Below are positions 39,047 to 49,509 of a DNA stretch of 64,000 nucleotides, piece by piece. The position numbers were made by a program, and so were the translations under genes. Within the stretch, counting starts at the first letter, position 1. Every line of letters starts with the position of its first letter. Location of the stretch: the NCBI GenBank assembly GCA_963782475.1, contig CAWAJW010000015.1, positions 558,001-622,000 of the forward strand. Reading direction: 5' to 3'. The notes under the pieces were generated by a model. That model did not search any database. It was not told the origin of the DNA and was given only the letters and a program-made list of their open reading frames with translations. The stretch comes from CAVQBP01 sp963782475. Its GTDB lineage: Bacteria; Bacteroidota; Ignavibacteria; Ignavibacteriales; Ignavibacteriaceae.

Positions 39047-40021
39047 CTATTCCTTAACCGGATCAACGCCTTTAGTAGTCTGTACAACTTTTTGTATCGT
39101 ACCGTCAGGATTATAATACATGTAATCGACGCATACAGAACGCCTGTAGTTTCCTCCTGTAGGCAGAGCTCCGTTGTGATAAAAGAAATATGTTTTGCCT
39201 TTGTAATCAGTAATTCCTGCCTGAGTTGTAGTACTGTTAACTACCGGGTCTTCAATAACACCTCTGTATGTCCATGGACCGGTAGGACTTGAAGCCGTAC
39301 AATATTCAATTGTCTCAGGAAATCTTGCAGCATAAACAAGGTAATACAAATTGTTCCTTTTGTACAAGTAAGGTCCTTCAGTATAATTCTTAGGTTTGAA
39401 CGTAGTAATGGGGCCGTCAATTTCGGTTAAATTTTCCTTCAACTTCACATACTTGCAGCTACCGTTGCCCCAGTAAAGATATGCCTGACCCTGCCCGTCC
39501 GGTAGGCGGGCGTCATCATCGATTAATACAGTCGGATCCATATCATCCCAGCTGTACTTCATATCGGTAGTCATTTCATTGACGATCAGCGCCTTGCCAA
39601 TTGCATCCTTGAACGGGCCGTAAGGTCTGTCGGAAACAGCCACTCCAATAGCAAGTCCTCCCTTACTGTTCTCGTCTTTTTTATGACCCACCGCTACGAA
39701 CCAATAGAATTTACCTTTGTAGTAAATACATTGTGAGGCATAAGCATCCTTATCCGCCCAAGAAAAATTTTTCGGCGAAATTACTGCTCCGTAATCTTTC
39801 CAATTAACCATATCGGTTGTGGAAAAGACATGCCAGTCGGCCATTTCATAGTTTGGCGCGTTAACCGACGCGGTATCATGACCGGTATATAAGAACAGCG
39901 TATCGTTATAAACCAGCGGCGAGGGGTCGGCGGTGAACAAATCAGTAATAATAGGATTTTGAGCCTTGATAACTGAAAACCCCGTAATTACAAAGAAGGT
40001 AATTAATATTCCGTATTTCAT
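39047..40021 (-). CDS. GH43 glycosidase, single domain
   Basis: A 324-residue secreted GH43 enzyme with a signal peptide ending IKAQ. Catalytic residues are Asp32 in TADPSPL, Asp162 in MDPTVLID and Glu215 in YTEGPYLY. It lacks the CBM6 of its neighbour. Compared with that neighbour it has seven extra residues (ARLPDGQ, 171-177) inserted just after the DDD turn that follows the central catalytic Asp. The extra residues come from a GC-rich 21-nt palindrome in the DNA. The frame is kept, so the protein can be made, but the insertion is near the active site and activity may be altered. It follows GH10 by 59 bp and is likely cotranscribed. Confidence 0.86.
   Translation of the reverse strand: MKYGILITFFVITGFSVIKAQNPIITDLFTADPSPLVYNDTLFLYTGHDTASVNAPNYEMADWHVFSTTDMVNWKDYGAVISPKNFSWADKDAYASQCIYYKGKFYWFVAVGHKKDENSKGGLAIGVAVSDRPYGPFKDAIGKALIVNEMTTDMKYSWDDMDPTVLIDDDARLPDGQGQAYLYWGNGSCKYVKLKENLTEIDGPITTFKPKNYTEGPYLYKRNNLYYLVYAARFPETIEYCTASSPTGPWTYRGVIEDPVVNSTTTQAGITDYKGKTYFFYHNGALPTGGNYRRSVCVDYMYYNPDGTIQKVVQTTKGVDPVKE
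39491..39511. repeat. 21-nt GC-rich palindromic insertion inside GH43
   Basis: Alignment with the paralogous gene at 38411-38430 shows 21 additional bases here. They contain GCCCG (39493-39497) and its complement CGGGC (39507-39511) around a nine-base loop. The insertion is exactly seven codons, so the reading frame survives. It looks like a miniature palindromic element of the kind known to insert in frame in some bacterial genes. Confidence 0.65.
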
Positions 40022-40080
40022 TTGATTAAACTTTATTTGTTTAAAAATATTGATACTTAAAAAACAACGGACTTCACGTT

Positions 40081-41178
40081 CTATTCTAAACCTGCTTCAA
40101 TAACAGCGTTGAATGCCGGCTTGGGCTGCAATTTTCCGTCAAACAAAAGAGCATCCTGGCCCCGCCGCCATGAGCGGGTATCGCTGATACCCCAGAAAGT
40201 TACGCGATCAAGAACGTCTGCGTGGCGTTTGAAGATTTCAAATAACTTCTTGTATACTTCAGCCTGTTTTTGGTAGTTCTCTTTCGGTATTTTTCTATCG
40301 CCGTTGCGAACACTGAATGCGCCGCTGTTGCTGCCGGTTGCAGTCACATCCAATTCAGTTATGCTAACTTCCAATCCCAGAGACGCGTAATCGGTAATTG
40401 CTTTTTCAACATCGTCAAGGTTTGTATCAAGATGCCAGTGTCCCTGGATACCCACACCGGTGATCGGCACTCCTTCCGCGATAAGACGCTTAAGTAAAAT
40501 CATAGAGCTGGCGTGTTTGCCTGTGTTCTCTACTGCGCCTTGTTCGATATTGTAGTCGTTGTAAAATAGTTTTGCATTCGGATCGGCTTCATGCGCCCAT
40601 TTGAACGCCATTGCCAGAACGTCCGGTCCTATTGTTTTGTACCAACTGTAATTACGCAGGTTCTCCGTCTTGCCTGCACCGCTGTCTGCAATCGCTTCGT
40701 TAACCACATCCCAGCCGACCACGCGCCCCTTATAGCGTCCAACTACGGTAAAAATGTGTTTTTTCAATCGCTCCATCGCCAATTCACGGGAGGCAGGCTG
40801 TCCATCGGGTCCCTCAAAGAACCAGCGGCCTGTCTGCGCGTGCCATACCAGGGTATGCCCCCAAACTTTAACTCCATTCTGCTGGCACCACTCAACCATC
40901 GCATCGGGGGTTGTGAAGTCGTACTTGTCTTCGGACGGATGAGTCGGCTGCGGCTTCATACAGTTTTCCGGAGTAAGAATATTATATTGCGTTTTAATAT
41001 TCGCTAATTCGGCATCTGAATATCCCTTCAGATCGGCTGCCGTACCTATAAGAAACTTTCCCGCGTATACCTCTTTAATAGATTTTAAAGATGTTGAATC
41101 GATATTATTCTGACCGTATACCGTTACAGTCATCATTACACACACGATTAAGCTCACTACTATATTTCTGTTTAGCAT
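40081..41178 (-). CDS. GH10 endo-beta-1,4-xylanase
   Basis: A 365-residue secreted GH10 xylanase, signal peptide ending VYGQ. The single catalytic barrel is complete: FLIGTAADL, YNILTPENCMKPQPTHP, VWGHTLVWHAQTGRW, acid/base Glu161 in WDVVNEAIAD, YNDYNIEQ, GIQGHWHLD and nucleophile Glu275 in SITELDV. The end has RVTFWGISDTRSWRRGQDALLFD. Secreted, with no CBM, it would cut the xylan backbone and feed the debranching enzymes around it. It is followed by the two GH43 genes on the same strand. Confidence 0.94.
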   Translation of the reverse strand: MLNRNIVVSLIVCVMMTVTVYGQNNIDSTSLKSIKEVYAGKFLIGTAADLKGYSDAELANIKTQYNILTPENCMKPQPTHPSEDKYDFTTPDAMVEWCQQNGVKVWGHTLVWHAQTGRWFFEGPDGQPASRELAMERLKKHIFTVVGRYKGRVVGWDVVNEAIADSGAGKTENLRNYSWYKTIGPDVLAMAFKWAHEADPNAKLFYNDYNIEQGAVENTGKHASSMILLKRLIAEGVPITGVGIQGHWHLDTNLDDVEKAITDYASLGLEVSITELDVTATGSNSGAFSVRNGDRKIPKENYQKQAEVYKKLFEIFKRHADVLDRVTFWGISDTRSWRRGQDALLFDGKLQPKPAFNAVIEAGLE

Positions 41179-41367
41179 ATTTTCCCTTTTAGTATTTATA
41201 AATGTTTTATGATCTACAATTTAGAAGACAGAGTGCTCATGTTTCCATTCTATGAAATGGATTCAATTGATATAAAAGAAACTTTTAAATTTTTCTTAAT
41301 AATTTATTTTTAGTTTTTATTTACTTTGTGCCGTTTTTAATTTTCAATATCATTCTCAATTTTTCAG

Positions 41368-41590
41368 TTACAGTTTAACTTCAACTTTCTTTCCATTATA
41401 TGTTATTACTTTGTTATACTTTTTTACGGTTTCTATACCGGTACCGTTGTTTTTTGAAACAAGAACAATGTTAAACTTGCATTCGATATGCATTCCTGGG
41501 TATGAACCTTTTCTATCTCCGAGGGTCAAAACTTTTTTCACATCATCCCAGGTAAAAGTTATGGTATTTTCACTCGTTTTTAGTGTATGT
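41368..41590 (-). pseudogene. C-terminal remnant of a third GH31 gene
   Basis: The minus strand reads, up to the TAA at 41368-41370, TFTWDDVKKVLTLGDRKGSY, then PGMHIECKFNIVLV, GTGIETVKKYNKVITYNGKK and VEVKL. This is homologous to the last ~70 residues of both intact GH31 proteins in the window. Nothing of the catalytic domain remains. It marks the site of a lost GH31 gene between GH10 and the MGH1-like gene. Confidence 0.78.
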
Positions 41591-41707
41591 TCTTTCTGAT
41601 CGATATTGCAAAATCAACACCATTTCCTTGTTATGCAAATGTTATTAATACTATCCGACACTGCTCAAGTATTACACGTTTGCTGAACATCTTTGTAAAC
41701 TCAGATA

Positions 41708-43624
41708 TTACCATTTCCCATCTTCCAGTAATTTCATAAAAGCATTTAATGCACCCCAGTGATAAAACTTATCACTATTTCTTACATCGTCACCAGCTCC
41801 GGTAACAGCGTTATTATTTTCATATACGTGATGTTCCCCATTCCAAGATTTCAAAATTAATTTGGCGGATTTTTCAACCAGGTTTTTCCTGGCATCAGGC
41901 AAATTATAGTTCTTCATACCGCAATAAACTAAGAAATTCATAGGCGCCCATATTCTTCCTCTCCAATAGTCATTATCTTTAAATGCACTATCATTCCTTG
42001 CGATTGAAGGCATTATCCATTTACCCCAAAATTCGTTCGGGTTATAAAAATGTTCATTAATCATTCGTTCAGCTTGCTTTTGAGAAGCAACCCCGGCAAG
42101 CAATGGATAAAATAAAGTAGGTGATAATTTTTTACTTAATTTTCCGGCAACAAGGTTCTTGTTGAGAAAAATTCCTGTTTTTTCATCATAAAGAGATTCT
42201 AGTTTCTTTGAATATTTCTCCGCCCGCTTTTCAAGTTCAAGTTTAACATCATCCTTGCCTAATTCATGTGCAATTTTGGAAAGATAATTACAATCCAAAA
42301 TATACATACTCATTAAACCCACATCGGCAAGCATCAATTTATGTTTTACAGAATCATACACTGCCTCATCATACATTGGAGAATTATCGAGACCTGACTC
42401 CCACATAGCTGCTTGTTTTGTATTAATCTGTTTAGCTAGCGAATAGGGCATTTTTTCTGCGTAGTCCAGATCACTTCCCCAACAAAGGTAACCATCAACA
42501 TCCCGCTTATTTGCCCACCAGCGATTCCATGACAGGAGTTCATCAAACACTTCCTTAAGAAACCATTTCTCTTTATATTTTTCATAAATTTTCCAAACAA
42601 TATATGAACCTACAGGAGGTTGTGAATGGTCTTCGCTTTTACCGACACCGGCACTACAATTAGGCACAAAACCAGCTGAAGTAATATTTTTTGTAACTGC
42701 AATAGCATTTGCATATGCTAGATCTCTATTATCAAGTGAATACATATACGATGCGAAATAAGTATCCCAGTCAAACAAAACCCAGCCGTCCCACCAACCG
42801 CAATTCCAAATGCGGCTAACCGGTGAAATAACAATTTTATGTGTTGGTTCATAAATTACGTCCCATGCCAAAACAGACTGCATAGCATCATACAATGAGC
42901 TGTCTGCACCATATGATTTTTTAGTTTCTTCAAGCTTTTTCCCTGCTGTGCTTACTAAAGTTTCTATCTCGCTTTCAATTTTAGAAGCATAAGACGAGAT
43001 TATAATTTTACTATTTAAAGGACATGTAATTGTTGAATCATTAAATGATATTTTTTCTTGAGTGATTATGTAAAATTTTATTTCTTCATCACTGCCGTGA
43101 AATACAAAACCATTTTTTTCTGTTTCAACTTTTCCTTTTTTTCCCCAGATCATGCCGGGCTTTATTAAAAGCGCTCCTGAATTTTTAGATTTTTCAGGAG
43201 TAATAATAATTGCAAGATTCTTTCCATCCGAGGCTGTCTTAATATTTACATTAATATTTTTCCAATCCACTGTTAGCTCGGTATAGGAACCGTCATAAGC
43301 ATGAGGACCCGGAATAACATTTTCAACATCCTTCCCCCGCCTGCCGATTAATGCTTCCCTTAGGACTAGTGTTCGAGTTTAAATCCTGTAGTTGAAAATT
43401 AATTGCAAAGTTTTCCGGTAAAAGAACCTGAGATAAAACACTTCGCGTATTCCAGGTATTCCATCCGGAGGCAAGTTTCCTTTGCATCTCATTATAGTAT
43501 TCTTCGGGTGTTTTATTTTGATTATTTACTCTGTGGCAAATAATGAAGTTAAAGTTGAACCGAGCATTACAAATAATATTATTTGGATAATGTTCTTGTT
43601 TAGTTGATTAACAATATCTTTCAT
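41708..43624 (-). pseudogene. MGH1-like (GH63/GH37-related) glycosidase with two N-terminal frameshifts
   Basis: A secreted (alpha/alpha)6-barrel glycosidase of about 635 residues. The start is ATG 43624, giving a hydrophobic signal ending FATE. The frame breaks near 43529 (continuing NKTPEEYYNEMQRKLASGWN) and again near 43370 (continuing LREALIGRRGKDVENVIPGP, then HAYDGSYTELTVDW) before the long 520-codon frame. Family features are GWWDGWVLFDWDTYFASYMY, SQPPVGSYIVWKIYEK, YWRGRIWAPMNFLVYCGM and the GAGDD end region. The catalytic part is uninterrupted. Exact specificity cannot be read; relatives act on alpha-glucosides, alpha-mannosides or glucuronide-type linkages. It lies 18 bp after GH67. 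Confidence 0.75.
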
Positions 43625-43642
43625 TTCATTACTTCCTATTTA

Positions 43643-45708
43643 TTATTCTTTTGTAAAATCCTTGTTTTCCAAAACATTCAAATCGTACACCGGGCGTTCT
43701 ATATCGGATGGAATAGGCAGCCTGCTGAACTGCTGAAAATATTGCAAGCAGCCATCTTTCCATTCCTGTGCATTGATACATTGTTTTCTAAGCTTGTTTT
43801 GAACCAGACTAAATCGTTCATGATCCACATAAGGTTGTGCCTTATCCCATATTTTCTGGAACTCGCGCACTTGCTGTAAACCTTTTTCATAATGGTAACA
43901 CAATTCATCCCACAAGGTCCGTCCGCTTTTCATTTGATAATTCCACGGAAGATGGTGAAACCACAATAAATAAATTTCAGGACAGGTTTTTACATCATTA
44001 AAAATCGAGTTCAGCGGTTCATGATATTGACTTACTGCATTCGATACCTGTTTGAGTGCGGTTAAATCCAATACCAAGGGAGTCGGCTTTATGATAATAA
44101 GGCGGAGTCCAATCCGTTCGCAATCCTTTTGGTGCATACCAGGGTCCCGGTCCATAATGATTGTTTCCTGCAAAAATATGATGTAACCCCAATGGCATCA
44201 TATAGTTTACGGCAGCTTCGCGGCTGTCGAGCATCATTTGTTTTACCGGTTTTAAAAAATTCAAATTCCAGTCTGCAAAAACTTGTTGTTTAGTGTTGCT
44301 GGCATTTTGAGAATTATCACCGAAAGTTAGCTTTATCCATTCATCTGCAATTTGCTCGCTTGATAATGTATTGTCCCAAGCCAATCGTCCGAATGCATAC
44401 CAGTTTGCCTGTGCAAACGTATGACCGCACCAATTTGTATCCAACCCGATATTGGATACTCCCGCGATAGCAGTATGCGCTTGCGGATAAATACTTCCAT
44501 CGGTACAACGGGCAACGGTGCTTCCTTTACCTTCCTGGTATGTATCGCTCTTTAGAAATTCTTCCCACATTGTTGACAAAAACACCAGGTGAACGGATTG
44601 GCCCAGATATTCCTGCGTAATTTGCAGTTCGGGCATGACAGAAGTTTTTTTCATTGCGCCGAAGAGCGGGCTGAAAGGTTCACGTGGTTGAAAATCGACG
44701 GGACCGTTTTTTACCTGTATAATCACATTGTCTCTAAATTTACCATCAAACGGCATAAACTCTACATACGCTTGCTTTGCGCGGTCGTCACCGGATGCGT
44801 TATAAACAAACGCCCGCCACATAACAATACCGTTGTAAGGTTTGAGAGCATCCGCCAGCATATTGGCTCCATCGGCATGTGTACGTCCGTAATCCTGCGG
44901 ACCGGGCTGCCCCTCGCTGCTTGCTTTTACTAAGAAGCCGCCGAAATCAGGAATCATTTTGTAAATTTCTTTTGCCTTGTCGTGCCACCATTTTATAACT
45001 TCAGGATTAAGCGGATCAGAAGTTTTTAAGCCTCCGATTAATGAAGGAGAGGCAAAATTAATAGATAGATATGTTTTCATGCCGTAGGGATGCAGCACTT
45101 TCGCAATAGCTTGTACCCTGCCTAAGTATGGCTTAGTCAGTATCAACGGCGATGCATTAACATTGTCCAGGACAGCTCCGTTAATTCCTATTGATGCATT
45201 GGCACGGGCATATTGGCTCCATAGTTTCTTATCCTTTTCCGTAACAACTAAAGAATCTTTTCCGCTTCGCCAGAATATTGAATGACCCGCATATCCGCGT
45301 TCTATGGTTCCGTTGAGGTTATCCCAATGATCTAACAAGCGTAGTTCATACGATGGATTAAAAACTTCTACCTTTACCGGCTCTGCCTGTTTGCTGCCTG
45401 CGCAGCAATTCATATACGCCGTATAAAATTCCTAAATCTGTATTTGCCTGAATTTCAACCGGGCTAAGTTTGAATCCGTCCCCGTGAATTTGAGGATCGT
45501 GTTTAATTGTTAGCGTAATAGCTGCGCCCGATTTCCCCTGCCACATTTGTTTCAATTCATGTTTTGCAATGTCTAAGGTAGCTGAGCTTTTTGAGCAGAC
45601 AATTTTTATCTCACCGGTGCTTTTGGCGCGAAGCCAAAGTTTATGTCCGTTCTCGGCATGCAAGGTTAGAACCGTAAACGAAATATAAATTGAGAGTAAA
45701 ACTTTCAT
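43643..45708 (-). pseudogene. GH67 alpha-glucuronidase, two frameshifts
   Basis: GH67 enzymes remove (4-O-methyl)glucuronic acid from the non-reducing end of xylo-oligosaccharides. Three frames together give a ~690-residue protein: signal peptide, IQANTDLGILYGVYELLRR, then (break near 45385-45410) LLDHWDNLNGTIERGYAG, GGFLVKASSEGQPGPQDYGR, QVKNGPVDFQPREP with the catalytic Asp (codon 44694-44696) and LQITQEYLGQ with the catalytic Glu (44610-44612), then (break near 44070) the C-terminal helical domain WFHHLPWNYQMKSGRTLWDE. Active-site residues are all present. It is 40 bp downstream of a GH31 and close to GH10 and GH43, as expected in a glucuronoxylan locus. Confidence 0.88.
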
Positions 45709-45748
45709 TCCCTAAACCGGTTACTCCAGATTAATAACTGTACATGAT

Positions 45749-48169
45749 CTATAGTTTAATTAAAACTTCTTTCCCGTCATATTTAATTACTTTATTATAA
45801 TTATTAACAGGAGTCATTCCAATGCCTCCTTCCGGCGTAACAACTACAATACTAAATTTACTCTCGTTCAGCATCCCCGGGAATGAGCCTTTCCTGTTAC
45901 CGATGGTCAGGATTTTTTTCGCATCATCCCATGTAAAAGTTATTGTAGAATAAATTCCTTTCTCATAATTATAATTGTCGTTTTCATCTTCATATAATGT
46001 AAACTCGCCGTCAGCACCGGGATATATTCTTATTTCAAGATTATCCCATTTCTTCTCTGCAGCGTATTGAACTTTAGGACCAATTGGCAGTATTGAACCC
46101 GCTTTCATAAATAGCGGAATTATGTCAATCGGCGATGCTTTATTTACAGTTTGTCCGCCGGCATATTTTTCGCCGGTCCAGAAATCAATCCAATCAGCTC
46201 CTTTAGGGAGATACACTTCTTCATTTTTTATTGAGGTAAAATCTTCAACGCGTGTTGAATCATTTCCAGTAATTTTAATTTTAGTGTACATCGGTTTGGT
46301 TACGGGGTTAACGAGGATCGATTTACCGAACATATACTCATTATTGATATCCAGCGCTTTTTTATCCTTTGCGAAATCCATTACCAATGCGCGCATCATA
46401 GTGGATTGATTTGCTGTTATATCCCATGCGGCTGAATAAATGTACGGCAGCAACAGGTAACGAAGGTTTATCGATTTATCAATTGCGTCAAAAATTATAT
46501 CACCCTTTTTTCCGAACTGATAAATTTCACGCGGTGCATCTGTACCATGCGAACGCATCATTGGACAGAATGCGCCGAACTGAATCCAGCGTACATAAAG
46601 TTCCCGGTAATTTGGGTCGTCAAGTCCTTTCCTAAAATTCCACAGAAAGAAACCGCCTATATCGCTGTTCCAGTAAGGGATATCACTGAGTGAAAAATTT
46701 AACCCTGCAGAAATTTGATCTCTTAACGCATCCCATGAAGCAACAACATCGCCCGACCATGTATCAGCACCATAACGCTGCTGCCCTGCAAAAGCCGAAC
46801 GGGTAAGAATAAACACACGCTTATCGGAAGTTACAGAACGCTGGTGAGTGTAGACACCGCCTACTGTCATCAAAGGAAAAGCGTTTCGAACTTTCCGGAA
46901 TGAACCAAGATATGTTCTATTATCAAAATCGGAAGGCTTAACATTTAAATGATCAGGTTCTGATGAATCCATCCACCATCCATCCATTCCAAGCGAAAAA
47001 ATTCCTTTGTTCAAATACTTCCAATAAATATCACGAGCTTCCGGATTATAAGGATCATATACTTTAACACCTGAAGGGTAATCCATTCTAGGCGGCCATT
47101 TTTGCGAACCCGATAAAGGCCATGTTTGAAAATCCATAAGCGCACCTATTTTATCCAATTCACTATATTGTTTGGTTTTGGGACCAAACGAATTCCAGAT
47201 TGATATTAGCATATGTGCATTCAGCTTGTGTACATCATTAACCATTTTTTGCGGATTGTAATAATCTACATTGAGGAAGTCCATTGCATTCCATAAATAA
47301 TTGTTGCCCCAATACTGCCAGTCCTGAATTATGCCGTCGAGCGGAACTCCCAATTCGCGGTACTTTTTTACAACATCAACCAGCTCATCCTGGCTTTTAT
47401 AACGTTCTTTACTTTGAAAATAACCAAAAGTCCATAACGGGAACATAGGTACCTGCCCCGTGAGAGTGCGCATTTGGGCAATCACTCCATCCGCGCTGCC
47501 GCCGTACATAAAATAATAATCTATACAATCGCCGACATCGGATCTGAATGATGTACTATCCTGGTTATCGATAAAAAGGGTGGGGGAGTAATTATCCCAG
47601 AACAAACCATAACCTTTTACCGAAACAAAAAAGGGAATATAATCATCCGTATTTCCCTGTATCATTCTTAACTTCAAATTACGCTGAATCATTTTACCCT
47701 GCTGCTGTTCCCCTAATCCATAGATAGCTTCATCTTTATCTAAAAGAAATGATTGATGCACACTATAAGTCTTATCGCCTGCATCGTTAAATTCCGTAAA
47801 CTCAACACTCTTCTCTTTTTCATTTAATAATGGTTTTCCAGACGGAGTTGAAAAAGCGAGCTTACCATTTTTCAGGTTGAGGGCAACTTGAATAATTTTA
47901 CTTTCCAGGTAAAGTTCATCACCATCCTTCTTTACACTAAAATCTGTGTTGTGCGGGGCACTAATAACCGAAATACTTTCCTTATAAAAATTTTTACCTT
48001 CGGGAGATTTTAGTATTCTAACTGTTGACGGATTGAAAAACTGAATTTCAATTTCGATGGAGTCTATTACTGTTTTTATTCCTGAATCGGTCTGCTGATA
48101 TTGTTGACCCTTTGAAGCAACAACCATGGTGCTTACAAATAACACGATGGTTAAAAGTATTCTTCTCAT
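45749..48169 (-). CDS. GH31 glycosidase (alpha-xylosidase-like), second copy
   Basis: An 806-residue secreted GH31 enzyme, shorter than the copy at 17.7 kb because it lacks the PA14-like insertion. The nucleophile is Asp401 in WWMDSSEPD and the acid/base Asp474 in TWSGDVVASWDALR. Other family features are GIIQDWQYWGNNY, ILTRSAFAGQQRYGADTW and LRYLLLPYIYS, with a DUF5110-type C-terminus ending in GKEVLIKL. Its neighbours (GH67, esterase, xylanase) favour alpha-xylosidase activity on hemicellulose fragments. Intact. Confidence 0.88.
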   Translation of the reverse strand: MRRILLTIVLFVSTMVVASKGQQYQQTDSGIKTVIDSIEIEIQFFNPSTVRILKSPEGKNFYKESISVISAPHNTDFSVKKDGDELYLESKIIQVALNLKNGKLAFSTPSGKPLLNEKEKSVEFTEFNDAGDKTYSVHQSFLLDKDEAIYGLGEQQQGKMIQRNLKLRMIQGNTDDYIPFFVSVKGYGLFWDNYSPTLFIDNQDSTSFRSDVGDCIDYYFMYGGSADGVIAQMRTLTGQVPMFPLWTFGYFQSKERYKSQDELVDVVKKYRELGVPLDGIIQDWQYWGNNYLWNAMDFLNVDYYNPQKMVNDVHKLNAHMLISIWNSFGPKTKQYSELDKIGALMDFQTWPLSGSQKWPPRMDYPSGVKVYDPYNPEARDIYWKYLNKGIFSLGMDGWWMDSSEPDHLNVKPSDFDNRTYLGSFRKVRNAFPLMTVGGVYTHQRSVTSDKRVFILTRSAFAGQQRYGADTWSGDVVASWDALRDQISAGLNFSLSDIPYWNSDIGGFFLWNFRKGLDDPNYRELYVRWIQFGAFCPMMRSHGTDAPREIYQFGKKGDIIFDAIDKSINLRYLLLPYIYSAAWDITANQSTMMRALVMDFAKDKKALDINNEYMFGKSILVNPVTKPMYTKIKITGNDSTRVEDFTSIKNEEVYLPKGADWIDFWTGEKYAGGQTVNKASPIDIIPLFMKAGSILPIGPKVQYAAEKKWDNLEIRIYPGADGEFTLYEDENDNYNYEKGIYSTITFTWDDAKKILTIGNRKGSFPGMLNESKFSIVVVTPEGGIGMTPVNNYNKVIKYDGKEVLIKL

Positions 48170-48350
48170 TTTTTCACTCCCTTTAATTGAATATTTTTAA
48201 GCTCTCTGAAAAATTTTTCTAAAGCTTTTGTAATAGACAAGTATGAACCAAATTTTTATTTCTCAAGCTGCTTATTAAGAAGTAAATATCTTGTTTCAAT
48301 ATTTTCTACCATTAGTAAATATTTTTGATCACATTCTATAGTTTATGAAG

Positions 48351-49436
48351 TTACTTTATATATCCGGCTTCCCTGTAATATTTTTCAGCTCCGGGATGCA
48401 AAGGTACCCCAAAATTTTTCCATACAGTTTTCGGATCGTATGTATATACCCTGATAAACCATTTAAGCGCCCCGTGATTTTCATCTATAGATTTTGCCAA
48501 GTCATAGGCAGCTTGTTCAGGGGTATCATCACGTGCAAAGATAGATTCCCCCGACCTGCCCAGAGTTTTTATCCGGCGGTTAACACCCTTAAGCAAGTTT
48601 GGATGCACCTCAACAAATTCAGCATCAATATTTTGCTGAGCAATTAACTTCAGCAAATCTTCGGGCAATTCTAAAAAATACAGGTCAAACTTCTGACTTA
48701 AGGCTGTCCAGTATGAAGATTCAGGATTCATGGAGGGGCTTGCCAGAAAACCTGCGACAATATCAAAATCGCCCTTTAAAGCATCTTCTTCAGAGACACC
48801 TATTTTTCCGCCCCATGTTTTGATAGAATCAGCTGTTATTCCGTAGTAGTTAAGTATTGTTATCATATTCCCGTCTACGCCCATAATTCTGACCGGCAGA
48901 TGGAGCTGTTTAATACGTGCAAAGTCTTTAATTCCTAATTCTTTCCTTGAAGCAATCAAATAATAAAATGGATCTTCAATTTTTGCAATCAAGCGAAGGT
49001 TACGAAACGGCCCCTTACCTGCAAGAGTTCCAGTGTAAGCTGCACTCAGCATAGCGCTGGAAGTAACACCAAAATCAACAGGTGCATTAACGCGTATATT
49101 AACTCCGTCTTTAAGATTAATTTCATCCAGCGCCGGCGGATAATCATGTTCTGAGACAAGACGAGGTCCGTAAAAACGGTTACAGTTACGGCAAAGAATT
49201 ACTGAATAGCCGAAAGGTTTCAACGATTCTTTTATAAAATCCCCCAGTTCTCCCCATGGACAGCCGTTTTCACATGCAGCCGCCATTACCGGTCTTTTTA
49301 CATCCCACCCTGTTTCGCCGACTTCAATGTTTTCCTGTGCACGAATGATATCTGCAGGGAGAATTATTGATAAAAAAAACAATACGCACACTGAGCGTCC
49401 ATATTCTAAAGATAACTTTGATAGTAAAACTTTCAT
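48351..49436 (-). CDS. TAXI-family (TRAP-associated) solute-binding protein, orphan
   Basis: A 361-residue exported protein of the TAXI group of TRAP-type periplasmic binding proteins. A signal segment (VCVLFFLSIILPADIIRAQ) precedes the mature domain. VRVNAPVDFG-like NIRVNAPVDFGVTSSAML, NLRLIAKIEDPFYYLIASRK, GVDGNMITILNYYG, DIVAGFLASPS and the C-terminal YTYDPKTVWKNFGVPLHPGA fit the family. No TRAP membrane subunit is present in the window. Four cysteines in two close pairs (CENGC and CRNC) near the N-terminus of the mature protein are unusual. Its place between the esterase and GH31 genes suggests it binds a hemicellulose-derived acid or oligosaccharide, but this is inference. Confidence 0.7.
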   Translation of the reverse strand: MKVLLSKLSLEYGRSVCVLFFLSIILPADIIRAQENIEVGETGWDVKRPVMAAACENGCPWGELGDFIKESLKPFGYSVILCRNCNRFYGPRLVSEHDYPPALDEINLKDGVNIRVNAPVDFGVTSSAMLSAAYTGTLAGKGPFRNLRLIAKIEDPFYYLIASRKELGIKDFARIKQLHLPVRIMGVDGNMITILNYYGITADSIKTWGGKIGVSEEDALKGDFDIVAGFLASPSMNPESSYWTALSQKFDLYFLELPEDLLKLIAQQNIDAEFVEVHPNLLKGVNRRIKTLGRSGESIFARDDTPEQAAYDLAKSIDENHGALKWFIRVYTYDPKTVWKNFGVPLHPGAEKYYREAGYIK

Positions 49437-49509
49437 GTCAAGTATTATCCCGTCTTTCGCTCGTGAGGTTTTTAAATTGCAAGCATTTTAATTTCCCTTA
49501 TTTACATTT

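Noticed and set aside
40591..41007. 138-codon plus-strand frame opposite the xylanase
   Set aside because: It lies entirely over GH10 codons including Glu161, has no ribosome site or family resemblance, and is a shadow of the real gene.
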